From Micromonospora sp. NBC_00421 (lineage in GTDB: Bacteria > Actinomycetota > Actinomycetes > Mycobacteriales > Micromonosporaceae), in contig NZ_CP107929.1 of assembly GCF_036017915.1 (NCBI RefSeq), positions 1,984,001-2,048,000 on the forward strand: 64,000 nt of DNA, in the 5' to 3' direction. The position numbers and the translations under genes were made by a program. Shown here piece after piece: positions 17,750-25,449 of the stretch; the stretch's first letter is position 1; every line of letters begins with the position of its first letter. A model generated the notes under the pieces. It did no database searches and was not told where the DNA came from. It saw nothing but the letters and a program-made list of their open reading frames with translations.

Positions 17750-18640
17750 ATGAGCAACAGTCACCCTCCGTACGGAGAACAGCCGGATCCGAACGTCACC
17801 CCGTGGAGCGGGCCGCCGGCCCCGCCCGCCGGCTACCCGGCGTACGGCCAGCCCGGTCAGCCCCCGCAATACGGCCAGGCCCCGCAGTACGGCCAGGCCC
17901 CGCAGTTCGGGGTGCCGGTGCCGCCGCAGAAGTCGAACCGGGGTCTGGTCATCGGCCTGATCGTCGGTGCCGTGGTCCTCATCCTCGCGCTCTGTGGCGC
18001 GGGCATCGGGCTCGCCCTGGTCAACTCCGACGACGAGGCCGACCCGACGCCGTCGCCGAACGCGACCACCGATTCCGGGCCCGGCACGGACACCTCGGCC
18101 AGCCCGCAGCCGTCGGAGTCGTCGCCGGAGCAGCCGAACAACAACAACAACGCGGTGACCGCCCGGTACTCCAGCGACCTGTCCTCGGTCTGCGACGGCA
18201 GCCCGATCCTCAACGCGGCCACCTACAGCGGCCCGGCCACCGCCAAGGCGTACGTCTTCTCGAACAACCCCGAGCGGCCGACGTTCTGGTCGTCGAAGCT
18301 GGTCGGCTCCGACAAGCGCTACTACGCCAAGTCGGCCGACTTCACCACCGTGTCGGTGGTCGGCTGCATGTCGATGGTCCCGGGCAGCGAGGGCGCGCCC
18401 AAGAAGTGCGACTACAAGGACAGCGCCGGCAAGAGCGTCAGCGTCTCCTACATCTCCTCGCGCTACCAGCTGACCTTCTTCGCCGCCAAGACCGCGGAGA
18501 AGATCGGCGACGGCGGCACCGTGAACGCCCCGGCGACCCGGTGCCCGAGCTTCATCTCGTACAACAAGACGACGATGACGGCGTACGCGGCGCCGGACAG
18601 CGGCACCATCGAGGCCGCGCTGGACAAGTTCCTGTCGTGA
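17750..18640 (+). CDS. Single-pass membrane-anchored protein, unknown function
   Basis: A 296-residue protein, not assigned. Residues 1-60 are rich in Pro, Gly, Tyr and Gln, with a short repeat GQAPQYGQAPQFG. One membrane segment (about 65-90, GLVIGLIVGAVVLILALCG) follows a basic KSNRG, so the C-terminal part should be outside. A Ser/Pro/Asn linker ending in PNNNNN leads to an extracellular domain (about 140-296) with four Cys (VCDG, GCMS, KKCD, RCPS) that may form disulfides. The plan is that of many actinobacterial cell-surface proteins. It is monocistronic, with a strong hairpin after the stop. Confidence 0.75.
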   Translation: MSNSHPPYGEQPDPNVTPWSGPPAPPAGYPAYGQPGQPPQYGQAPQYGQAPQFGVPVPPQKSNRGLVIGLIVGAVVLILALCGAGIGLALVNSDDEADPTPSPNATTDSGPGTDTSASPQPSESSPEQPNNNNNAVTARYSSDLSSVCDGSPILNAATYSGPATAKAYVFSNNPERPTFWSSKLVGSDKRYYAKSADFTTVSVVGCMSMVPGSEGAPKKCDYKDSAGKSVSVSYISSRYQLTFFAAKTAEKIGDGGTVNAPATRCPSFISYNKTTMTAYAAPDSGTIEAALDKFLS

Positions 18641-18647
18641 GGTCGCG

Positions 18648-18679
18648 GCCGGGGGCGGGAGCATCCTCCCGCCCCCGGC
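18648..18679. terminator. Bidirectional terminator
   Basis: A 14-bp perfect GC-rich stem (18648-18661 with 18666-18679) with a 4-nt loop lies between convergent genes, 8 bp after the rightward stop and 7 bp after the leftward stop. It can serve both. Confidence 0.75.
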
Positions 18680-18686
18680 GGCCCAC

Positions 18687-20288
18687 TCAGGTGTTGACCG
18701 GGCGGCGGGCGACAAGCAGCACGTGCGTCACCGGCCAGTCCAGTGGTGCCCCGTCCACCGTGGACAGCGCTGCGGTCGGCGCGAGCCGGTGGGTGACGAT
18801 CCAGTCGTTGCGGTACGGACCGCTGGCCGGGTCGACCTCGAAGCCCACGTCGGCCAGCAGGGACTTCCAGTCGGCCCACTCCAGCCCGCAGAACTCCTCC
18901 CGGGTCTCCGACAACCAGTTGTCGGTGTAGTCCTTGCGGGTGAGGAAGTCCATCGCCGCGCCGAGCGGCAGTTCGACCAGCTCGCCGGTGCCGTCGTCGA
19001 CCGGGCGGTGCGGGAACGGGAACCGGTAGTCGACGGCGAACTGGTCCAGCCGGGCCCGCGTCGACAGCCCGGCGAGCCGCCCGGCCACCTGCTCGGCCGG
19101 CAGCGCCGCCAGGTCGGTGCGGGGCCGTGCCGGGTTCGTCCCGTCGGTGGTCGACAGCCGGAGCCGCACCGTCCGGTCCCGGCCGTCCGGGCCGCACACG
19201 TCACTGTTGATCCACACCCCGCCGGGCACCGTGTGGTCGTAGATGGCCTGCACGAACCGGCGCAGCGACGCCATCCGGTCGCCGTAGGACCAGATCTCGT
19301 GGGTCAGCGCGAAGGTCATCGTGGTGTCCACCGAGCGGGGTGCGAAGACCGCCCCACCGAGCACGTTGCGGCGGTAGAAGAACACGTTCGGGTTGGCGAA
19401 GAAGCCCTGCGCCTTCTTGTGCACGCACTCCTCGTACAGGTGCCGGGCCACCTCCACCCCGATCAGGTCGCTCTCCCGCAGCGCCGGCTCCCGGTCGGCC
19501 AGCTCCAGCACCGCGCCCGCGCCGCAGCCGACGTCGACGATCCGGCCGGGCCGCACGTGCTCGCGCACCGCCGCCCACTTGCGCTGCGCCGCGTCGGCGA
19601 ACGCCTCGGCGTACGTCCGGTAGTCGCGGGTGGCGGTCAGCCCGCCCTCGTCCCCGACCACCGGGTCGTTGACCACCGAGCGGACCAGCTCGTCGAGCCG
19701 GTAGCGGGCGTACACGTCGAGGGTCGCGGGGTGGGCCAGCTCCTGCCAGGACGGGTCGTCGGCGGCCAGCCGCAGCAGCACGTCCCACGGTCGGGCGGGT
19801 GCCGGGTCGACGTCCGCCTCCACCCCGGCGATCGGGAACCCCAGCCCGGCGTACATGTCGGCGACCTGCGGGGTCGAACAGGCGACCACGGTGTTCGCCG
19901 GGGTCAGCTCCAGGCCGGCGGTCGCCGCCACGTTCTTCAGGGTCACCTCGGCGAACCGGTCGGTGGCGGCGGTGTCGAAGACCGGCACCACCACCGAGCG
20001 CAGCCCCGCCAGCACGCTGAACCGTTCGATCGCCGCCTCCCGGCGGTGGTAGGGGACCGGGTTGCGACGGGTGTTCTCGTGGTTGGCCGAGGTGACCGCC
20101 CAGACCACTGTGACCTCGTCGGCATGCTCGGATACGTCCTCGGCAGTGGCGTCGTGGTCGCCTCCCACCACCCCGCGTCCACCGTCGGGAGCGTAGCGGT
20201 TACCGCCGGTGGCGAGCCGGTGCAGATAGTCGGCCTGGAACCGGGTCAGCAGGTGATGTCGGCCGGGAAACAGCAGGTAGCGGGGCAT
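18687..20288 (-). CDS. Nucleotidyltransferase-like / SAM methyltransferase fusion
   Basis: A 533-residue two-part protein. The N-terminal ~155 residues look like an adenylyltransferase (HxxH-type) domain: PGRHHLLTRFQADYL at 8-22 and NPVPYHRREAAIERF at 76-90, which echo the phosphate-binding and NPF-ERR motifs of NadM/NMNAT-like enzymes. The C-terminal part (about 220-520) is a class I methyltransferase with motif I VDVGCGAGAVLELA (251-264) and a later DYRFPFPHRPV region. The target is unknown. ATG at 20288 has AGGAA about 6 nt upstream. It ends convergently with the 17750 gene. Confidence 0.65.
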   Translation of the reverse strand: MPRYLLFPGRHHLLTRFQADYLHRLATGGNRYAPDGGRGVVGGDHDATAEDVSEHADEVTVVWAVTSANHENTRRNPVPYHRREAAIERFSVLAGLRSVVVPVFDTAATDRFAEVTLKNVAATAGLELTPANTVVACSTPQVADMYAGLGFPIAGVEADVDPAPARPWDVLLRLAADDPSWQELAHPATLDVYARYRLDELVRSVVNDPVVGDEGGLTATRDYRTYAEAFADAAQRKWAAVREHVRPGRIVDVGCGAGAVLELADREPALRESDLIGVEVARHLYEECVHKKAQGFFANPNVFFYRRNVLGGAVFAPRSVDTTMTFALTHEIWSYGDRMASLRRFVQAIYDHTVPGGVWINSDVCGPDGRDRTVRLRLSTTDGTNPARPRTDLAALPAEQVAGRLAGLSTRARLDQFAVDYRFPFPHRPVDDGTGELVELPLGAAMDFLTRKDYTDNWLSETREEFCGLEWADWKSLLADVGFEVDPASGPYRNDWIVTHRLAPTAALSTVDGAPLDWPVTHVLLVARRPVNT

Positions 20289-20365
20289 CCCCAGTTCCTA
20301 GCCGACGCCGGCTGCCCGGCGCCGCGCGGGGTGCCCGGTGGGGAGGGAGCCGCAGGCTCCGCGTG

Positions 20366-20437
20366 GGTGTCTGGGCCGGTCGGGGTGTCTGGACGGTTGG
20401 AGGTGTCTGGACGGTTGGAGGTGTCTGGGCCGGTTGG
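20366..20437. repeat. Four tandem 18-bp repeats
   Basis: Four direct copies of an 18-bp unit GGTGTCTGGRCSGKYGGR run head to tail (20366-20383, 20384-20401, 20402-20419, 20420-20437); the two central copies are identical. The array abuts, and its last unit shares bases with, the large palindrome at 20430-20469. Confidence 0.8.
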
Positions 20438-20469
20438 GGGCGGCACCGCGCGGTGCCGCCCCCAACCGG
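20430..20469 (-). terminator. 40-bp perfect palindrome, M14 gene terminator
   Basis: A perfect inverted repeat of 20-bp arms with no unpaired loop bases lies 6 bp past the stop of the leftward M14 gene. It is very GC-rich and should act as a strong terminator or as a cruciform-forming site. Confidence 0.7.
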
Positions 20470-20474
20470 TGGGC

Positions 20475-23294
20475 TCAGCCCACCACGGAACGCAGCGGGA
20501 CCTGCTCGGCCCGCAGGGTCCGCACCAGGTCGCCCAGGAACGGGTGCTCGTCGATCTGGAGACCCGCCGGGTTCGGGATCATCAGGTACGCCGAGCCGTC
20601 CGTCACGGAGACCCGGGCGGTGTCGGTGTACCTGTCGACGACCGCCTCGGTACGGGCCAGGTCACCGGCGGCCACCTGGATGGTGAACGGCCGCCACTCG
20701 CCGCCCAGGTTCTCGGCGACCGGGGTGGCCGCCGCGGCGGCGCGGGCCGGGTCGACCGCAACCGGCGACGCGGTCCGGGCCGCCGTGCCGGTGGCCGGGT
20801 ACAGCAGCGCGTTCGCCACCAGGTGCAGACCACTCTCGTTGTACGCTCGGAACAGCGGGTTGAACGCGAACAGCACCGCCCGTCCGGCACCGGTCGGCTC
20901 GTCCACCACCGCGACGGTGCCCTTGAGCGCGTCACCCTGCACCGTGTAGCCGTTGGCCCAGAACGTGTCCCCGCTGGGGTAGCGGAGCACGTTGCGGCCG
21001 GTGCTGCTCGGGTTGAGGATCGGGTCGTTGTTGTTGAACTCGAAGTCCTCCGCAGGCCGGCCCAACCCGACCGGGCTGTCCGGGTCCACGTCGACCCGCA
21101 GGTGCGAGCCGATCACCGTGTAGCCGGTCGGCTTCGGCTTCTCGGTGGTCGAGGTGAGCCCGGCGGCGCGGGCCATCCGGGTGCCCTCGTTGCGCAGGCC
21201 GAGGTAGGTGTGGCCCTGGGCGATCCAGGCGCGCAGGTTGGCCTGCCCGGTCGCGGTCAGCCCGCCTGTCGCGTTGCTGCCGTCCGGCACCAGCAGCACC
21301 GTCCGGTTGGTGAAGGCGGGGGTGTTGTCGTTGATGTCGGCGGTGGTGACCGGGGTGAGGTCGAGGCCCCACCGCTTGCCCAGCACGTACCGGGCCTCAC
21401 CGTGCGAGCCGGAGGTCGTGGAGATGCCGGTGCCCTGGAACAGCCCGACGTCCGGCCGGCTGACCGGGGTGCCGACCGCCGCCGTGGTGTACGGGGTGAG
21501 CGTCACGCCGAGCTTCTTGGCAGTGGTGTTCAGCTCCGGGGTCAGCGCGCCGGCAGGCATTCCCACCTCGCCGCTGTCCAGGTCCCGGACCAGCTCCACG
21601 CCCTTACCCAGCAGGGTGAAGGTGAACTCGGCCGCGGCGGCGGAGTCCAGCGCGAAGGTGTAGGAGCCCTTCAACGGCGGGGCGGCCAGGATCTTGCCGC
21701 CACCGGTGTTCTGGATCTTGTCGATCAGCTCCGCGTTGGGCTTGACGTCGGCGCCTGTGTAGACGGCGTTCACGCCCATCAGCAGCGGGTTGCTCCACGA
21801 GGACACGTCGTAGAAGTACGGGAACGGCGTGTACGGGTCCTCACCCATGATCGCCTGGATCCAGTGCTTCTGCGGCTGGTTCATCGGGATCCAGTACGAG
21901 CCGACCGGCACGGTCAGGTTGGTCGCCGAGCGGCCGCCGAAGAGCTTCGCGGTGGGCAGCTTGACGGCCTTCTTGACCTGGTAGACCTCGACGTCCATCC
22001 GGCGCAGCCGCTCGACCAGCTGCCGGGCGTCGGCGAGCTGCCGGTCGGGCAGCAGGAAGTACGACCGGACGGTCTGGTTCGGCACCGGGAACTGCACGGT
22101 GTTGGTGGGCTGGACCACCTCGTTGGGCTCCAACGTGCCGGCCCGACCCTGGGCGAGCGCGTCCTTCCAGACCTTGAACCAGCCGTTGAGCACCTCGCTC
22201 TTGTGCGCCGCCGCCCAGCCGAGGGTCGACCACTGGGTGTGGAACTGCTGCTGCACCCGGTCGGCCACCGCCGACGAACTGCCCTTCTCGAAGGTCATGC
22301 CGGCTGCGCCGAAGCCGGCGGCCGGCACCGTGTCGCCGTACCCCATGAAGAACAGGTCGTAGGTGGAGTAGTTGAAGTAGCACTCGGTGGTCACCGTGGC
22401 GCTGCACGCGCCGTTGTAGCCGAAGCCGGTCTTGTTGGCCTCGCCGATCCGGTTGATCCAGTCCACCGCCTCGCCGGCGATCTCGTGGTGGATCGGGTCG
22501 GCGTTCGGCGGGAAGAAGTACTGTCGGCCGCCCATCTCGTGCGCGTCGATGAAGACCTGCGGCGGGTACTTCCGCATCAGCTCGAGCTTGCCGTCGGTCT
22601 CCTGCTGGGTCCGGGCGAACCAGTCCCGGTTCATGTCGAAGCCGTACTCGTTCTGCCGGCGGCTGGCGTCGCGGCCGTCCGGGTTCTGCGTCGGCACGAT
22701 GATCGTGACCAGGTTGTCGTTGCGCTGCTGGACCTCGCAGGACAGCCCGGCGGCCAGCTCGTACAACGTCTTGAGGGCGGCGTCGGTGCCGCTCTTCTCG
22801 CCGCCGTGCACGTTGGCGGTGACCCAGACGATCGCCGGGGCCGCCTCGGCGATCTCGCCGGCCCGCTGCTGGTCGACCTGGCGGGGGTCGCGCAGCGAAC
22901 GGACGTCCTCGGCGATGCCCTTGAGCACGGCCGGTCGCACGTTACGCTCGTTCGACACGACCGCGTACGGCAGCGGCTGGCCGAGCACACTGGTGCCCAT
23001 GACGCCGGTGACGACCCGCTTCGAGGCGGTGTCCACGGCGCTCAGGTAGCCCCGGACCTCCTCGTTGGTGACCACCCGCTCCTGGCCGGTGCCGAGCGGG
23101 AAGCCGAGGAAGCTCTCCGGGCTGGGCACCGAGGCCAGTCGGTCGGCCGGATCGGTACTACAGGTCGTCGGGGGCGCGGCGGCGGCCGACGGGCCGACCA
23201 GTAGGGGCGTCATTCCGGCTAGTAGTACGATTGCGGTGGCGCTCGCCAGCCGCCTGGGGGAAAGCAATGTGGATCGGATGTCCGCAGGTCGCAT
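20475..23294 (-). CDS. Secreted M14 zinc carboxypeptidase
   Basis: A 939-residue exported metallopeptidase. Signal peptide about 1-40. The M14 domain (about 70-400) has the zinc ligands His163 and Glu166 in NVHGGEKSGTD and His252 in IDAHEMGG, with the substrate-binding NPDGRD and GFDMNRDW in between. The long C-terminal part (about 500-939) is beta-rich with a flavodoxin-like or glutamine-amidotransferase-like segment (NDNTPAFTNRTVLLVPDGSN) seen in large actinobacterial M14 proteins. Likely removes C-terminal residues from peptides outside the cell. No strong ribosome site precedes the ATG at 23294; a slightly later start is possible. The gap 23295-23528 holds its promoter region, with nothing else recognised. 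Confidence 0.85.
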   Translation of the reverse strand: MRPADIRSTLLSPRRLASATAIVLLAGMTPLLVGPSAAAAPPTTCSTDPADRLASVPSPESFLGFPLGTGQERVVTNEEVRGYLSAVDTASKRVVTGVMGTSVLGQPLPYAVVSNERNVRPAVLKGIAEDVRSLRDPRQVDQQRAGEIAEAAPAIVWVTANVHGGEKSGTDAALKTLYELAAGLSCEVQQRNDNLVTIIVPTQNPDGRDASRRQNEYGFDMNRDWFARTQQETDGKLELMRKYPPQVFIDAHEMGGRQYFFPPNADPIHHEIAGEAVDWINRIGEANKTGFGYNGACSATVTTECYFNYSTYDLFFMGYGDTVPAAGFGAAGMTFEKGSSSAVADRVQQQFHTQWSTLGWAAAHKSEVLNGWFKVWKDALAQGRAGTLEPNEVVQPTNTVQFPVPNQTVRSYFLLPDRQLADARQLVERLRRMDVEVYQVKKAVKLPTAKLFGGRSATNLTVPVGSYWIPMNQPQKHWIQAIMGEDPYTPFPYFYDVSSWSNPLLMGVNAVYTGADVKPNAELIDKIQNTGGGKILAAPPLKGSYTFALDSAAAAEFTFTLLGKGVELVRDLDSGEVGMPAGALTPELNTTAKKLGVTLTPYTTAAVGTPVSRPDVGLFQGTGISTTSGSHGEARYVLGKRWGLDLTPVTTADINDNTPAFTNRTVLLVPDGSNATGGLTATGQANLRAWIAQGHTYLGLRNEGTRMARAAGLTSTTEKPKPTGYTVIGSHLRVDVDPDSPVGLGRPAEDFEFNNNDPILNPSSTGRNVLRYPSGDTFWANGYTVQGDALKGTVAVVDEPTGAGRAVLFAFNPLFRAYNESGLHLVANALLYPATGTAARTASPVAVDPARAAAAATPVAENLGGEWRPFTIQVAAGDLARTEAVVDRYTDTARVSVTDGSAYLMIPNPAGLQIDEHPFLGDLVRTLRAEQVPLRSVVG

Positions 23295-23528
23295 AAGGTG
23301 TCCAGTTTCCCTTCCCGGGAAATGAATCAGGGGTGCCCGGAGCGTATGACCTGCGCTTTCGGGCGGTCAAGATTCACAACAGGGCGGCGATACGTGATCT
23401 GCCAATTGCCCCACACCTGGTCGAACGCGGGCGTTCAGCGGCGAGTCGACCTATCCACTGTGGAGGTCGGTTGCCGCGTCGACGGTGCGGGTGGCCCGGG
23501 TCGCGTCTGCGGGTGTCCACGAAACGAG

Positions 23529-23587
23529 ACCGGCCCCCGTGCCCGCCGGCCCCGCTGGCAGCGGCGACGGCGGGCACGGGGGCCGGT
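23529..23587 (-). terminator. Terminator of the PHP gene
   Basis: A 20-bp perfect stem (23529-23548 with 23568-23587) with a 19-nt loop starts 4 bp past the stop of the leftward PHP gene. Confidence 0.75.
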
Positions 23588-23590
23588 CGG

Positions 23591-25096
23591 TCAGCGCACC
23601 CGGACGAACACCGGGTTCGAGTAGAACCACAGGTCGCTCCACGGGCTCTCCAGCCCGTCGGCGAGCGGCTCGGCCTCGTCGGTGCTGGTGCCGCGTACCC
23701 GCAGGTAGCTGTCGGTGTCGACGTTGCGCAGGGTGTGCCGGATGACGTGATCGGCGCCCTGCTGCCGCCAGTCGCCGGGGCCGAACCGGGCGACCACCGA
23801 GGTGGTGGGATTGGTGTCGGCGTCCCGGTCGGCGCTCGGGCCGGTGATCTGACCGACGATCAGGTCCACCCGCCGGACCTGCGGGCGGTCCCCGTTGGCG
23901 TTCGTCCCGGCCGGCGGCCGGAACCGGATCTCGACGTCGACGTCGGTGCGGTTACGGCGGCTGACCGTGATGGTCTCGCCCATCTCGGCCGAGCGCCCCT
24001 GGCTGCTGGCGGTGACGTCGAGCCGGGTGATCAGGTCACCGGTGGTGACGAAGATCCGTCCGTGGCGCAGCCCGTCCATGATGTCGCGGTACTCCTGGCG
24101 GGCCAGCACGTAGGTCTTGCTGTACTCACCAGGCCAGAAGTCCGCGCCGCCGCGCGACCAGTGCACGTGCGAGTCGGAGGTGGCGGTGATCCACCAGTGC
24201 CGTCCCTCACCGAGCAGCGCGTCCCACAGCCCGCCGACCCGGGCGGTCGCCTGGTCGTAGCCGCCGTAGGTGGGGTGGTTGCCGTACCCGCCGCGGGCGC
24301 CCCCGTTGAGCGGGGCCGCCTGGTGCCCCGGGGCGCCCTCGAAGCCGACGTACACGTCCGGTGCCGCGTCGTTGCCGTTGCGGAACTCGTGCGGGAGGTC
24401 CTGCCCGTAGACCCCGAGCCCGGTCGCCGACCGGGAGGTGTGGTGCGCGATCACCAGCGGCTTGTGCGGCATGTTCCGGGCCACCTTGAGGAACTCCACC
24501 ATCTTGGCCTCGGTGTCCCGGCCGGGGTCGGCCGGGAACGGGTCCCGCTTGGCGAACCGGCTCTCCAGCTCGAAGAGCTGCTTCGCCTCGTCGGCGTGCC
24601 GCGGGATCATCAGGGTGTGGTGGTCCATCGCCGGGGCGTCGAACTCCATCCCCCAGAACTGCAACACCTCGGGCACCAGCCGGCGGGACCGCAGCAGATC
24701 GGGGTACGCCTGCTCCAGGTTCACCTTGGAGTGCGTGGGCCCGCCGTGGTCGGTGCACATCGCCCAGGTCAGCCCGAAGTTCTTCGCCATGATCGCGTTG
24801 GTGACGATCGGGTAGACCGCGTCGGCGCCCTTGCGGAACGTCGGCGGGTTCGTCGAGGTGTCGAAGTCGCCGCTGTACTCGGAGTGGATGTGGTGGTCGC
24901 CGGCCCGCCAGCTCCGGTTGTCGGGCCGCGCTGAGCCGGCCTTCGTCTGATCCTGCCGGTCCGGGTCGGCCTGGGCCGCCTCGACGCCCACGAACGGGCC
25001 GGTGGCGGCGAGCGTCGCGCCGACGCCCGCGTACTTCACCAGTTGGCGACGCGACAGCTGACCGCCTGTGGCGTCCTCGGATTCCCTGTCCTGCAC
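23591..25096 (-). CDS. Tat-exported PHP-domain phosphoesterase-like protein
   Basis: A 501-residue protein. The N-terminus has a twin-Arg motif SRRQLVKYAG (about 15-24) and a hydrophobic stretch, so folded export by Tat is expected, fitting a metal enzyme. The PHP fold shows DHHIHSEYSGD, MCTDHGG, HHTLMIPRH, IAHHTSRS and TSDSHVHWSRGG, supplying His and Asp metal ligands. The C-terminal quarter is a beta-sandwich-like region. Related secreted proteins are annotated as DUF3604-type or PHP-domain proteins; the substrate is unknown. The ATG at 25096 gives a normal-length Tat leader. A separate promoter is likely, since two hairpins separate it from the upstream protease gene. Confidence 0.75.
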   Translation of the reverse strand: MQDRESEDATGGQLSRRQLVKYAGVGATLAATGPFVGVEAAQADPDRQDQTKAGSARPDNRSWRAGDHHIHSEYSGDFDTSTNPPTFRKGADAVYPIVTNAIMAKNFGLTWAMCTDHGGPTHSKVNLEQAYPDLLRSRRLVPEVLQFWGMEFDAPAMDHHTLMIPRHADEAKQLFELESRFAKRDPFPADPGRDTEAKMVEFLKVARNMPHKPLVIAHHTSRSATGLGVYGQDLPHEFRNGNDAAPDVYVGFEGAPGHQAAPLNGGARGGYGNHPTYGGYDQATARVGGLWDALLGEGRHWWITATSDSHVHWSRGGADFWPGEYSKTYVLARQEYRDIMDGLRHGRIFVTTGDLITRLDVTASSQGRSAEMGETITVSRRNRTDVDVEIRFRPPAGTNANGDRPQVRRVDLIVGQITGPSADRDADTNPTTSVVARFGPGDWRQQGADHVIRHTLRNVDTDSYLRVRGTSTDEAEPLADGLESPWSDLWFYSNPVFVRVR

Positions 25097-25235
25097 TGCG
25101 GAGCCCTCCGCTCGATCCGGTGGTGACCGTGTCGATCACGAAGCCTGCGAGAGGCTGGTGAACAGCCGTTGCACGGTGGCCGGGACCGGCATGAACGCCG
25201 CCCGGCCAGCGGAGGTCCCGTCCCCGGCCGCGCGT

Positions 25236-25280
25236 CGGGTGGAGGTCCCCGTCGCGCAGCGCGACGGGGACCTCCACCCG
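25236..25280. terminator. 45-nt near-perfect palindrome
   Basis: 22-bp perfect arms (25236-25257 with 25259-25280) are separated by a single base. It lies midway in the 353-bp gap between the serine protease stop and the PHP start. It may be a back-up terminator or a DNA-level signal. Confidence 0.5.
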
Positions 25281-25337
25281 AGGTCAAGGCAGGTCGGCGA
25301 CGGCCGGCGGGCATCGGGCGGAGCGTGGATGTGCCGT

Positions 25338-25364
25338 GGCCCCGCCGGGGTGACCGGCGGGGCC
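25338..25364 (-). terminator. Hairpin after the serine protease gene
   Basis: An 11-bp perfect stem (25338-25348 with 25354-25364) with a 5-nt loop lies 86 bp past the protease stop codon. Confidence 0.5.
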
Positions 25365-25449
25365 CGACCTGATGGTCATCCGGATCGTGACGGACGACCA
25401 GGGTGTGGGGGTGCCGCCCGGCTTCGGTGCCCGGGGCGGCCGGGACGGG

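Noticed and set aside
20246..20446. A small Pro/Asp/Thr repeat protein on the minus strand across the 18-bp array
   Set aside because: The repeats are non-coding-like, run into the terminator palindrome, and the frame overlaps the start of the methyltransferase gene.
18723..23204. A very long open frame (1,493 codons) on the plus strand opposite the methyltransferase and M14 genes
   Set aside because: It is an antisense shadow of GC-rich coding DNA: composition is Arg/Gly/Val/Pro-rich, it has no domain, and two well-supported genes lie on the other strand.
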